A stretch of DNA of 12,070 bases. Source: Chloroflexia bacterium (GTDB taxonomy: Bacteria > Chloroflexota > Chloroflexia > Thermobaculales > Thermobaculaceae). Shown piece after piece: positions 1-6,389 of this stretch. Each line of letters starts with the position of its first letter. Position 1 is the first letter of the stretch. Where the stretch lies: assembly GCA_013695265.1 (NCBI GenBank), contig JACDAU010000149.1, positions 1-12,070 of the forward strand. The letters run 5' to 3'. The notes beneath the pieces are model-generated. The model was not told the DNA's origin. It did no database searches and saw nothing but the letters and a program-made list of their open reading frames with translations. The translations under genes were made by a program, and so were the position numbers.

Positions 1-2
1 TG

Positions 3-62
3 TTACCGGTGAGCAATTACGTCGGTATCCACGGCATCAGCCACCACCTGACACACCACTAA
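3..62 (+). CDS. possible C-terminal tail of an upstream gene (partial)
   Basis: This frame is open from the left edge to a TAA at 60-62 and would encode about 19 residues ending in S-H-H-L-T-H-H. Third codon positions are mostly G or C, as in the real genes here, and a hairpin at 71-100 lies just after the stop, as expected behind a gene. The fragment is too short to recognise a family. It could equally be chance reading of non-coding DNA. Confidence 0.2.
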   Translation, partial: LPVSNYVGIHGISHHLTHH

Positions 63-70
63 ACCCGACT

Positions 71-100
71 CAACAAACTACCGGTAGCGACGGTTTGTTG
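71..100. terminator. inverted repeat, possible 3' hairpin
   Basis: CAACAAAC (71-78) and GTTTGTTG (93-100) are a perfect 8-bp inverted repeat with a 14-base loop that itself contains the palindrome TACCGGTA (79-86). It begins 8 bases after a possible stop codon at 60-62. The descending arm is T-rich, but no clean U-run follows, so termination is only possible. A remnant of a mobile-element end is an alternative. Confidence 0.35.
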
Positions 101-224
101 CCTCAGGGAGTACGACTCCTGGCGGGCGCTATGGATGAAAGGGATCCCAGCAAGTACGCCGGAAACCGCGGCACGATCTATTCCCCAACACGCCGCCAAA
201 CCCGAACCAACAGAGTACCGGTAG

Positions 225-590
225 GGTGGCCTGGCGCTCGGTCGCTTGCTCGCAAGCAGAACCGAGGATCGGTTCGCTCTCTTGGGGTTCGACACTGGTT
301 GCATCCTGTTCGCCTCAGGGGCGCTCATCACGGCGGTGCTTGCCCCATCCTTGCCACTCCGCATCGCGCTGTTCGGGGTAGCCGGTGTGTTCTTCGGCCC
401 GATCTACCCGATAATTTTTGCGATGGGAAGCGATCTGTATCCCCATCGCCTCCCGGTTCTCGGTGGCGCTTTGGGCGCGGCGGGAGTCTTGGGCACGATG
501 GTGTATCCGCCGCTTATGGGGCTCACCTCGGCAGGGTTGGGCATGATTGGAGCGGGGCTGCTCGGCGCGACCCTGATAGCACCCCGCCGT
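225..590 (+). pseudogene. MFS transporter fragment (C-terminal third only)
   Basis: The translated frame starts G-L-A-L-G-R-L-L-A-S-R-T-E-D-R-F, which resembles the conserved GR...DRF stretch of the second half of major facilitator superfamily transporters. It continues through about four hydrophobic segments, including a glycine-rich pair around 'GVFFGPIYPI' and 'GALGAAGVLGT', and ends in a basic I-A-P-R-R tail. An in-frame TAG at 222-224 lies directly before it, and no transporter-like sequence is seen upstream in any frame, so the N-terminal two thirds are missing. After 590 the frame stays open to 941, but hydrophobicity is lost and it runs antisense into the nucleotidyltransferase gene. 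The true 3' end is therefore undefined. I read this as a deletion remnant. A short ATG-less start or an internal GTG/TTG giving a functional four-helix protein is unlikely. Confidence 0.6.
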
Positions 591-647
591 ACAGGCAAGG
601 CGTCGGCACACGGGGCGCCGCCTGGCTCGGGCGCATCGCTCGCCACA

Positions 648-1511
648 TCAGGTCACGTCTCGCATCGCTGCCTCATATACCCGTGCGACCTGCTCCAGGC
701 CGTACCGGGCCCACACAGCATGTTTCGGGTCGAGGTCTGGAAACCGCGCCTCCGCGATCTCCAAAGTTTCTGCCAACACATCCCGGAGTTGCGCTGCCGC
801 CTGCGGTGGTGGTTCATGAAACATCTGGCGCAATCGGGGCACAAGCTGAGGTGGACCGACGGGCAGCCGGTCAAGGGTCTGATACATCCATTTGTAAGTG
901 GGGAAGTAGGATCGGTTCATAGCCAGCAGGATCAGGAATAAGCTGCACTGGATATCGCTCAGGGTGTGGTAGTACGCAGTAGGATTGTCGCGCCGCGCCG
1001 CGAGGTTGAGTTGTCTCAGATGGAAGTGGGGCAAATACGCCTGGAGGAAGCAGATGGCGAGTTCGTCGGGATATGCCCGGACGCGGTCCTTCCAACCGCG
1101 AACCAAATCGTGTCCGCGCAAAGGGATACCGGCACGGACGGTGTCTAGCACGTTACTCGCATCCAGGTCGATGCTGTGTTCGCGCAGCACGACAGCCATG
1201 GCCGCCTCCTCACCGGCGACGGTGAGGTGCCAGATGTCAACCGGGACGCCGCGGATCAGGAATGCGCTCTCGTAGCCAGGGTCCGCCTCAGGGTAGCGGA
1301 ACTTGGCCCGTAACTCGGTCGCGATCTCGCGGCGCACATCGGCACGAGGAGCATCGTCCCAGAACAGGAGGATCTCCAGATCGGAGAGGGCATCGCTAAA
1401 GCCGCGCGCAACGGATCCACCGACGACAACAGCTCGGATACCGGCGAAATGTAAAAGGCGGGCATTAATATCGTGGGCGAGTTCCAGCCGCCATCGCGAA
1501 TGATCATTCAC
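648..1511 (-). CDS. nucleotidyltransferase-fold protein, orphan
   Basis: The 287-residue product carries the minimal nucleotidyltransferase signature of the Pol beta superfamily. A Gly-Gly-Ser turn (31-33, in VVVGGSVARGFSD) is followed by S-D-L-E at 43-46, giving the two metal-binding acids Asp44 and Glu46, and a third acid, Asp92, sits in P-V-D-I-W. The second half is helical, with A-M-N-R-S-Y-F-P-T-Y-K-W at 197-208, a motif reminiscent of DUF4037-type C-terminal domains. The start is GTG at 1511, chosen because GGAGG lies 9 bases upstream. Family members transfer nucleotides to small molecules (for example antibiotics), proteins or RNA, but the substrate here cannot be read from sequence. 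It stands alone on its strand, tail-to-tail with the MFS remnant and divergent from the small gene at 1863. No antitoxin-like partner is adjacent, which argues against a simple MNT/HEPN toxin pair. Confidence 0.8.
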   Translation of the reverse strand: MNDHSRWRLELAHDINARLLHFAGIRAVVVGGSVARGFSDALSDLEILLFWDDAPRADVRREIATELRAKFRYPEADPGYESAFLIRGVPVDIWHLTVAGEEAAMAVVLREHSIDLDASNVLDTVRAGIPLRGHDLVRGWKDRVRAYPDELAICFLQAYLPHFHLRQLNLAARRDNPTAYYHTLSDIQCSLFLILLAMNRSYFPTYKWMYQTLDRLPVGPPQLVPRLRQMFHEPPPQAAAQLRDVLAETLEIAEARFPDLDPKHAVWARYGLEQVARVYEAAMRDVT

Positions 1512-1603
1512 TCGCCAGCCCCTCCGTTCGCGCTACTTCCGATGGACGGGTCCACAAGTATAGCGCGGCGCACCGAAGCAATGCATGCGCGGAGCGAGCG
1601 ATC

Positions 1604-1648
1604 CGGCAGGTGTGATTCAAGGTGATCTGCACCTGCCGCAAGATCACC
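1604..1648. promoter_or_regulatory. two interleaved inverted repeats (mutually exclusive hairpins or pseudoknot)
   Basis: Repeat A is CGGCAGGTG (1604-1612) paired with CACCTGCCG (1630-1638). Repeat B is GGTGATCT (1621-1628) paired with AGATCACC (1641-1648). Both are perfect, and their order is A-B-A'-B', so the arms interlock. In RNA this gives either a pseudoknot or two competing folds. As DNA it could be a pair of overlapping operators. It lies about 95 bases upstream of the nucleotidyltransferase start and upstream of the promoter of the rightward gene, so it would be transcribed only in the leftward direction. The function is unknown. Confidence 0.45.
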
Positions 1649-1820
1649 GAAACACGGCATAGTGGCCGGGGTTTCCGATGATTTCCGGTACTCGAACCCT
1701 GTTCTGCGAGTCGGTCAGTTCCTTCAATGTCGACTTATGGTGACAACGCGTCTGTGCACTGGCGGGACCGTGTACAGGCTACATTGACGCCGAAAGTCAC
1801 TGTAATGGTAAACGATTTGG

Positions 1821-1829
1821 TGGTATAAT
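1821..1829 (+). promoter_or_regulatory. extended -10 promoter for the small gene
   Basis: TGGTATAAT is a perfect extended -10 element (TGn followed by the consensus TATAAT at 1824-1829). No good -35 hexamer is found at 17-18 bp spacing, which is tolerated when the TGn extension is present. Predicted transcription would begin near 1836, inside the palindrome at 1829-1844, giving a leader of about 27 bases that contains the AGGAG at 1851-1855. Confidence 0.7.
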
Positions 1830-1844
1830 AGAACAAACGTTCTA
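1829..1844. promoter_or_regulatory. LexA/SOS-box-like operator
   Basis: TAGAAC-AAAC-GTTCTA is a perfect palindrome with 6-bp arms and a 4-bp centre. Its core GAACAAACGTTC fits the Gram-positive LexA (DinR) consensus GAAC-RNRY-GTTC at every position; the outermost C/G pair of the consensus is A/T here. It overlaps the last base of the -10 and the predicted start site, where a bound repressor would block transcription. The match to the consensus is seen directly; regulation by LexA is inferred. Confidence 0.65.
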
Positions 1845-1862
1845 CACCGAAGGAGCCCGGAG

Positions 1863-2105
1863 ATGTTTTTGCTGTGGTATGACGACACAAAGAAGAAGCC
1901 AGTCGAGGAGAAGATCCTGGAGGGGATCGAGCGCTACATCGAGCGCTTCGGCGAGACCCCGAACCTGTGTCTCGTCAATCCCTCGCAGGCCGTGCAGGCG
2001 CAGGGGATCATCGTTCGACCCACGACCTACGTCCGGCCAAACAACTACTGGATCGGCATCGAGGCCGAGGAAGTCAAGCAGGCCCCACGCCGGCGGGCGG
2101 CGTAG
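1863..2105 (+). CDS. small conserved-looking protein, candidate SOS-regulated
   Basis: This encodes an 80-residue soluble protein of unknown function. It begins with a hydrophobic strand ending in an acidic pair (M-F-L-L-W-Y-D-D). A charged amphipathic helix follows at about 12-30 (K-P-V-E-E-K-I...Y-I-E-R-F-G), then a short strand N-L-C-L-V-N-P, an aromatic segment around N-N-Y-W-I-G-I-E, and a basic, Arg-rich tail (R-R-R-A-A). It has no signal peptide or transmembrane segment. The ATG is supported by AGGAG seven bases upstream and by the promoter at 1821-1829. The palindrome at the start site suggests LexA control, so a role in the DNA-damage response or in division arrest is possible, but nothing in the protein identifies an activity. 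It does not show the LysM or membrane features of the YneA-type SOS division inhibitor. It is convergent with the PfkB kinase gene, with a strong hairpin between them. Confidence 0.8.
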   Translation: MFLLWYDDTKKKPVEEKILEGIERYIERFGETPNLCLVNPSQAVQAQGIIVRPTTYVRPNNYWIGIEAEEVKQAPRRRAA

Positions 2106-2157
2106 GCCCTTCCAGCCGACTGACTCAGGCGTTCAGCGGCATCGCAACCACGGTGCA

Positions 2158-2180
2158 GGGGCGTTCAACATGAACGCCCT
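2158..2180. terminator. strong hairpin between convergent genes
   Basis: Arms 2158-2167 and 2171-2180 (GGGCGTTCA / TGAACGCCC plus one G-U pair) form a 9-10 bp stem with a 3-base loop. It lies 52 bases after the small gene's stop and about 30 bases after the PfkB gene's stop, so it could end both transcripts. No U-run follows on either strand, so it may act as a 3'-end stabiliser rather than a canonical intrinsic terminator. Confidence 0.5.
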
Positions 2181-2209
2181 CGAGATCGCCCCCTCGTAGT
2201 ACAAGCCGA

Positions 2210-3199
2210 TCAGGCCGTTGCGGCGGTGCTCTTGCCAGCCGACCACGCTGCCTCGAAGTGGGTGAAGCTCACGCACTTCTGGTAGCGGCCGGCGATGTCA
2301 GCGGCGGTGACCTCCTTGAGCTTGCCGACGCTGAAGTCTTCACACGCGAAGGAACCCAGGATGTTGCCATGGACCAGTCCGCGCTGGTAATCGGCGGGGG
2401 CCAGTTCGTGGCCAGAGCGAAGCCGAGTCGCCAGGTAACCCAGAAAGCCACCAGCGAACGCATCGCCCGCGCCGGTTGGATCGCGCACCTCCTCGATGGG
2501 GTACGAGGGCGCGACGAAGTAACTGCCGTCCGCGCCCATCAGGAGCGAGCCGTACGGTCCCTGCTTGATGACCAGTATCTTCGGGCCAAGTTCCAGAATC
2601 GTCCGCGCGGCTGTCCGCAAGTTCGGTGTATCCGCGTACTGCCGCGCTTCCTCCTCCGCGATCATCACGACATCGACCTTACGCAGCACCTCAGTCAGAG
2701 CGTCATGGGTCGTCTCGATCCACAGGTTCATCGTGTCCAACGCCCGGAGCTTCGCCCCACCACCCTCCGTTTGCTGCAATACGTCGAGCTGGAGCGCCGG
2801 ATGGATGTTCGCGAGAAAGACGACTTCGGCACGCCCGTATGCTACTGGCAAGCTGGGCTGGAACTCCGCGAACACGCCAAGCTCTGTGTACAGCGTCTCG
2901 CGCGTGTTCATGTCGGGTGCGTACCGGCCGCCCCAGCGGAAGGTCTTTCCCGGAGCCACTTGAAGGCTGCCCAAGCCCGCGCTCCGCGTACGCAAAAACG
3001 ACAGGTGCTCCTGCGGGAAGTCCTCCCCGACAACGCCGACCAGGTTCACATCGTCGTATAGCGACGCAGCCGTGGCGAAGTACGACGCCGAACCGCCAAG
3101 TGCATCCTGTGCCTGCCCGAACGGCGTGTACACCGTATCAAGCGCCACTGATCCCACTACCGTTATTGACAATCTTCTCTCTCCATCCTCAGGCGACAT
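2210..3199 (-). CDS. PfkB-family carbohydrate kinase
   Basis: This is a 329-residue ribokinase-fold kinase that phosphorylates a sugar or nucleoside with ATP; the substrate is not identifiable. Seen: an N-terminal strand I-T-V-V-G-S-V-A-L-D, the substrate-side Gly-Gly loop A-L-G-G-S-A-S-Y-F-A (33-42), and the second PfkB signature D-P-T-G-A-G-D-A-F-A-G-G (240-251) with the anion hole and catalytic base Asp246. The usual N-x-x-E metal motif appears as I-A-E-E-E-A near 180-185. Length is normal for the family. ATG at 3199 has a poor ribosome site. A TTG at 3172 (residue 10) has GGAG six bases upstream and would place the start directly at the first strand, so the protein may be 320 residues. 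It lies 164 bp downstream of mrdA on the same strand, where rodA is often found, and may share its transcript. Confidence 0.85.
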   Translation of the reverse strand: MSPEDGERRLSITVVGSVALDTVYTPFGQAQDALGGSASYFATAASLYDDVNLVGVVGEDFPQEHLSFLRTRSAGLGSLQVAPGKTFRWGGRYAPDMNTRETLYTELGVFAEFQPSLPVAYGRAEVVFLANIHPALQLDVLQQTEGGGAKLRALDTMNLWIETTHDALTEVLRKVDVVMIAEEEARQYADTPNLRTAARTILELGPKILVIKQGPYGSLLMGADGSYFVAPSYPIEEVRDPTGAGDAFAGGFLGYLATRLRSGHELAPADYQRGLVHGNILGSFACEDFSVGKLKEVTAADIAGRYQKCVSFTHFEAAWSAGKSTAATA

Positions 3200-3319
3200 C
3201 TCTCAGCCGGGGGTTTCATGCCATTGGGCCATGCATAGTAGTCGACGAAGCAGCTACACGGGGGGCATGGGCAACGCCCTGCGAGCCGGCTGCGGTTTCC
3301 GCGACGAAGGTATTGTACC

Positions 3320-3338
3320 GCAGGGAACCTCTGTCCCT
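3320..3338 (-). terminator. short hairpin after mrdA
   Basis: CAGGGA (3320-3325) and TCCCTG (3333-3338) form a perfect 6-bp stem with a 7-base loop, starting 26 bases after the mrdA stop. No U-run follows. A TACAAT on the minus strand (plus ATTGTA, 3311-3316) comes just after it, but it lacks both a -35 and a TGn extension, so a separate promoter for the kinase gene is weakly supported. Confidence 0.3.
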
Positions 3339-3363
3339 GGGCCGCCTTCGATCGACCAGACAA

Positions 3364-5574
3364 TCATGGACGCTGCCGCTCCACATAGTACTTCAGCATC
3401 ACCGAACCCACTTCGGCGGCGCGATCCGTTCTGCCATCTCCACCGTCGAGGACCACGGCCACCGTAATCTCTGGCGCAGCATACGGCGCGAACCCGGTGA
3501 ACCACGACACCACGGGGCGATCCAGAGCCTTCTGCACCGATGGTGGTGTGCCGGTCATCGCGGCAATGCGCACGCCCGCAGGCAGCAACTTTTCTTTCCG
3601 CAGCGCCGACGCACCGCCCCGCTCGACTGAGAGGCGCATTCCCTCGCGTACGGTCTGGAGATGCTCCGGCGTCATTCCGGCCGTACCGACCTGCTCGGGC
3701 TTCGGCGTCAGCACGGCTCGACCCTCGGCGTTGGTAACTCGTATGACCAGTTCGGGCCGGTAAATCGTTCCCCCATTCGCGATTGCGGCGGTGGCGGATG
3801 CCATCTGTATGGGTGTGACCAGATTGTATCCCCGGCCAACGGCGGTTCTGATGCTGTCGGAAAGCGTCCACGGGCTGCCGGGGAACTGGGTGAGCTTCCA
3901 CGCATTGTCCGCCACGAGTCCTGCTTCCTCACCGGGAAGATTAATCTGTGTTTCCGACCCAAACCGAAAGTTATTCAGATACTTGTTCATTCGCTCGATC
4001 CCAAGGCCACGGAACGGGGTTGCATCATCGCCGCCCGGCTCATAATACTGCAACACCCGGCCCAAGCCGTCGCGCTGCTCTGGACCGGCAAGGATATAGA
4101 AGTACGTGTCACACCCGCTCGCCAGTGCCTGGGCGATTGTCTGCGCACCCTGTGGCCGGGGGTTGGCGTCGGGAAACTTCTGCCGCTGCGAGAACCCCGC
4201 CGAAACGGGCACCTCAATGCTCCCGGCGCACGGGTACGTGGTGGCCGGATCGACGATCCGCTCCGCAAGCCCCCCCGCGGCGATGAACGGCTTGATCACT
4301 GCTCCAGGCTCATAAAGCCCGGAGATCGCCTTGTTGAGCAACGGCCGACCGGGATCGCGGGTGAGCGTGCGATAGTCCTTCTGCGAAATGCCCCGGATAA
4401 AGGCGTTGTTGTCGTACGACGGCAGGCTCACAAGAGCCAGCACCTGACCCGTTCGCGGGTCGAGTGCGACCGCCGCGCCGGCCTTCGCCCCGGACTTGCG
4501 GATCGCCCGCAGTAGGGCGGCCTCGCTTGCTCCTTGCAGGCCGGCGTCAAGCGTCAACACCACGTTACCGCCCGGAACCGGCTCGGTGAGCTTGCCCTGC
4601 CGGACGACACGGTTCGTGATCGTTACTTCCACCTCCTGCGAGCCGGGACTCCCGCGCAGGTACGGTTCGAGCACGCTCTCCAGCCCGGTCTTACCAACCG
4701 TCTCGTCGAGGGCGTACGCGCGCTGTCCAAACCGAGCCGCCTGATCCTGGAGGCTTTCGAGCTGCTCGGGGCCGATCTGGCCGACGTAGCCAAGCACCCC
4801 GGAAAAGGTGGGGCCCTGTGGATACGCGCGCGAGGCTGCCTGCTGGATCGACAGCCCCGGCACGAGCATACGTTCGCCTTCGATCGCGAGCGCCGTTTCG
4901 CGCGCCACCCCTTCGGCGACGAGCGCGGGGCGAAACGGGGGCACGTCGCTATTTTCCACCCGCCACTGCACGGTGGAAACGAGGACCACGGCTTTCTGCG
5001 ACCCGAGCTGTGAGCGCACAGCGTCCGCCTCTGGGGCGGTCAACCCGTCCCGTAGCAGCACGGGCCCTTCGGCTTCCCTCGATTCAGCAAGTGCGGCCCG
5101 AACCCGCGAGACATCGAGATCGAGCAGGGCCGCCAGACGTGCGATCAGAGCGTTCTGTCCCGCATCAGTCAAGGCCGTTGCGTTGACGGCGACGGCGGCG
5201 CCGAGGTTAAGTCGGGCATCGAGTTGCCGGAGGGCCGCCTGGTACTGCGCCTCGTCCTCCGGCATCTCGACGAGCGTGAGTGAGACATCATACAAGGGCA
5301 CGTTCGCCGTGAGTTGAGCGCCGTTGCGATCGTAGAGCACGCCGCGCTGGGCCTCGATGGGCAGGCGGCGCGTGCTGTTGTTCGCCGCCGCCTGCTCAAA
5401 TCGGTCCGCACCCAGGACCTGCAGTTGCCAGAGCCGCGCCACCAGGACCAAAAAGGACAGCACGATCACGAGCCTGAAGACCCGCCATCGCGTTCCTGTA
5501 TCGGGCAGCGGTCCCTCCGGATCATGTTCCGTATGAAGCCACGGCTTATAGAAGTTTTTCGGATCCAAGCTCAT
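3364..5574 (-). CDS. mrdA: PBP2-type class B penicillin-binding protein with degenerate active site
   Basis: This 736-residue protein is built like elongasome PBP2: a cytoplasmic N-terminus, one membrane anchor (about 33-50), a pedestal/dimerisation domain with R-G-V-L-Y-D-R-N-G (77-85), the G-K-T-G-L-E-S-V-L-E linker, and a full transpeptidase domain from about residue 385. PBP2 normally cross-links peptidoglycan stem peptides in the periplasm with an acylating serine. Here the SxxK site reads A425-V-I-K428 (in L-Y-E-P-G-A-V-I-K-P-F), the SxN/SxD site reads G487-C-D489 (in A-S-G-C-D-T-Y-F-Y), and KTG reads M673-T-G. I translated these codons from the bases (4300-4302 TGC, 4114-4116 CCC, 3556-3558 CAT on the plus strand). 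The fold-defining residues around them are conserved and the frame is intact, so it looks like a maintained pseudoenzyme. ATG at 5574 overlaps the mreD stop (ATGA). No rodA follows. Confidence 0.9.
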   Translation of the reverse strand: MSLDPKNFYKPWLHTEHDPEGPLPDTGTRWRVFRLVIVLSFLVLVARLWQLQVLGADRFEQAAANNSTRRLPIEAQRGVLYDRNGAQLTANVPLYDVSLTLVEMPEDEAQYQAALRQLDARLNLGAAVAVNATALTDAGQNALIARLAALLDLDVSRVRAALAESREAEGPVLLRDGLTAPEADAVRSQLGSQKAVVLVSTVQWRVENSDVPPFRPALVAEGVARETALAIEGERMLVPGLSIQQAASRAYPQGPTFSGVLGYVGQIGPEQLESLQDQAARFGQRAYALDETVGKTGLESVLEPYLRGSPGSQEVEVTITNRVVRQGKLTEPVPGGNVVLTLDAGLQGASEAALLRAIRKSGAKAGAAVALDPRTGQVLALVSLPSYDNNAFIRGISQKDYRTLTRDPGRPLLNKAISGLYEPGAVIKPFIAAGGLAERIVDPATTYPCAGSIEVPVSAGFSQRQKFPDANPRPQGAQTIAQALASGCDTYFYILAGPEQRDGLGRVLQYYEPGGDDATPFRGLGIERMNKYLNNFRFGSETQINLPGEEAGLVADNAWKLTQFPGSPWTLSDSIRTAVGRGYNLVTPIQMASATAAIANGGTIYRPELVIRVTNAEGRAVLTPKPEQVGTAGMTPEHLQTVREGMRLSVERGGASALRKEKLLPAGVRIAAMTGTPPSVQKALDRPVVSWFTGFAPYAAPEITVAVVLDGGDGRTDRAAEVGSVMLKYYVERQRP

Positions 5575-6056
5575 CGGCGCGCCGTCCGCCTCGGCCCGCT
5601 GCGCACACTCAACCGCTCCACGAGCGCGATCAGGGGCAGCACCAGCAGGGCATTGAGAACGAGTGTGGGCAGTACCCACCGAAGGACGATGTGTCCCCAC
5701 GGCACGGCCAGACCGGCAGCGCTCTCGACAATCACGAGCACGATCCAGTACAGGAGCGTCCCGACCACCGCCGCGAGCACGGGTGCGAGCACGGTTCGGC
5801 GCGCCAGCTCAGTGCGGGCCAAAAAGACGGTGAGTGTCGCGACGACGAGGGGCAGGGTCTGCCTTCCTAGCGGCGGCCCACCGAAGACATCAAGCAGAAA
5901 GCCCCCACCAAACGCCACGAACGCACCATCGCGGGGTTCACGAACCATGCCAGCGGAGATCGCCAGGAGCAGAACCAGCAGGGGATGTGGGCGATCAATG
6001 AGCAGCAGGGAGAAGAAAACCTCGACGACGATTGCCACGATCACCAGTACCGCCAC
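5571..6056 (-). CDS. mreD: rod shape-determining protein MreD
   Basis: This is a 161-residue, very hydrophobic protein with about five membrane helices (roughly 1-20, 26-38, 45-60, 66-80 with 88-105, and 120-145). Length and topology are normal for MreD, the integral membrane partner of MreC in the elongasome. Its identity rests on length, topology, the central G-G-G-F-L-L-D-V-F-G-G stretch typical of MreD (F-x-x-G-L-x-x-D segment), and its position before mrdA. GTG at 6056 has GGAGG 14 bases upstream, longer than ideal. A CTG at 6062 in the same frame would have an 8-base spacing and may be the true, rare start. The stop overlaps the mrdA ATG by four bases. An extended -10-like element at 6093-6101 could give it its own promoter. 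Confidence 0.85.
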   Translation of the reverse strand: MAVLVIVAIVVEVFFSLLLIDRPHPLLVLLLAISAGMVREPRDGAFVAFGGGFLLDVFGGPPLGRQTLPLVVATLTVFLARTELARRTVLAPVLAAVVGTLLYWIVLVIVESAAGLAVPWGHIVLRWVLPTLVLNALLVLPLIALVERLSVRSGPRRTARR

Positions 6057-6389
6057 GACCAGAACTTTTCCCTCCGCCCATCTTCCTCACCAAGTTTAGC
6101 ACAGCCACCAGCGGGAGGTCTTATGCCATTTCTGCGTGCCGCACCCATCACATCAATTGCCTGACCGCATCGGCTCGAATCGTTGAAGTGTCGTCGGCAT
6201 TCCTGCCTGCAGGACAGCGTGCTGGGTCAAGACAAACGAAGGGCGCTGCAAGGTGCGGCTCTCCGTAGTCGGGGCAGGCACGGAGACCTGCATCCTACGG
6301 GATCTGCGCCATCTGCACACCGCATGGGTATCAGCAGCGGACGGACAGGACGGCACGACGGCTTATCCTCCGGTCTGGGTGTGCTTGAA
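6057..6389. other. 333-bp gap inside the mre/mur cluster
   Basis: No convincing coding frame is seen between gatD and mreD; short frames here have shadow-like Arg/Ser/Pro composition. It contains a bulged hairpin (6257-6288: TCTCCGT / ACGGAGA plus a G-G/C-C extension around one bulged C, 13-base loop) and a promoter-like element near its mreD end. The other junctions in the cluster overlap or are under 40 bp, except the 164 bp before the kinase, so this gap is out of character and may mark a boundary between two transcription units. Confidence 0.5.
6093..6101 (-). promoter_or_regulatory. possible extended -10 promoter for mreD-mrdA
   Basis: On the minus strand the bases read TGC-TAAACT, that is, TGn plus a 4-of-6 match to TATAAT. 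No convincing -35 is found. Transcription would start near 6086 and include the GGAGG at 6071-6075. This is consistent with mreD-mrdA being expressed separately from mreBC-murT-gatD, but weak by itself. Confidence 0.35.

Larger units (their letters stand above)
1512..1862. other. 351-bp divergent intergenic region
   Basis: This is the gap between the nucleotidyltransferase (leftward) and the small LexA-box gene (rightward). I see no coding frame with plausible composition and no tRNA. It holds a GGAGG for the left gene (about 1521-1525), two interleaved inverted repeats (1604-1648), a lone TTGACG at 1784-1789, and a strong extended -10 with a palindrome (1821-1844) at its right end. Confidence 0.6.

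Noticed and set aside
95..922. Long plus-strand frame of 275 codons across the MFS remnant and the antisense of the nucleotidyltransferase
   Set aside because: Its composition is Arg/Pro/Gly/His-rich shadow, it overlaps a recognisable MFS frame and an antisense gene with clear motifs, and it has no ribosome site.
1681..1720. T-arm-like CTCGAACCC, suggesting a minus-strand tRNA
   Set aside because: The 5-bp T stem does not pair around a 7-base loop, and no acceptor or anticodon stems can be drawn.
2138..2180. GTTC...GAAC in the hairpin at 2158-2180 as a second LexA-type site
   Set aside because: The half-sites are in the opposite order (GTTC then GAAC) and the element is far downstream of any promoter; a transcript-end hairpin explains it better.
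3311..3316. TACAAT on the minus strand as a promoter for the PfkB gene
   Set aside because: There is neither a -35 at 16-18 bp nor a TGn extension, so it is not separable from chance.
5575..5700. A 42-codon upstream extension of mrdA
   Set aside because: It lies inside mreD in another frame; the ATGA overlap start gives a normal PBP2 N-terminus before the membrane anchor.
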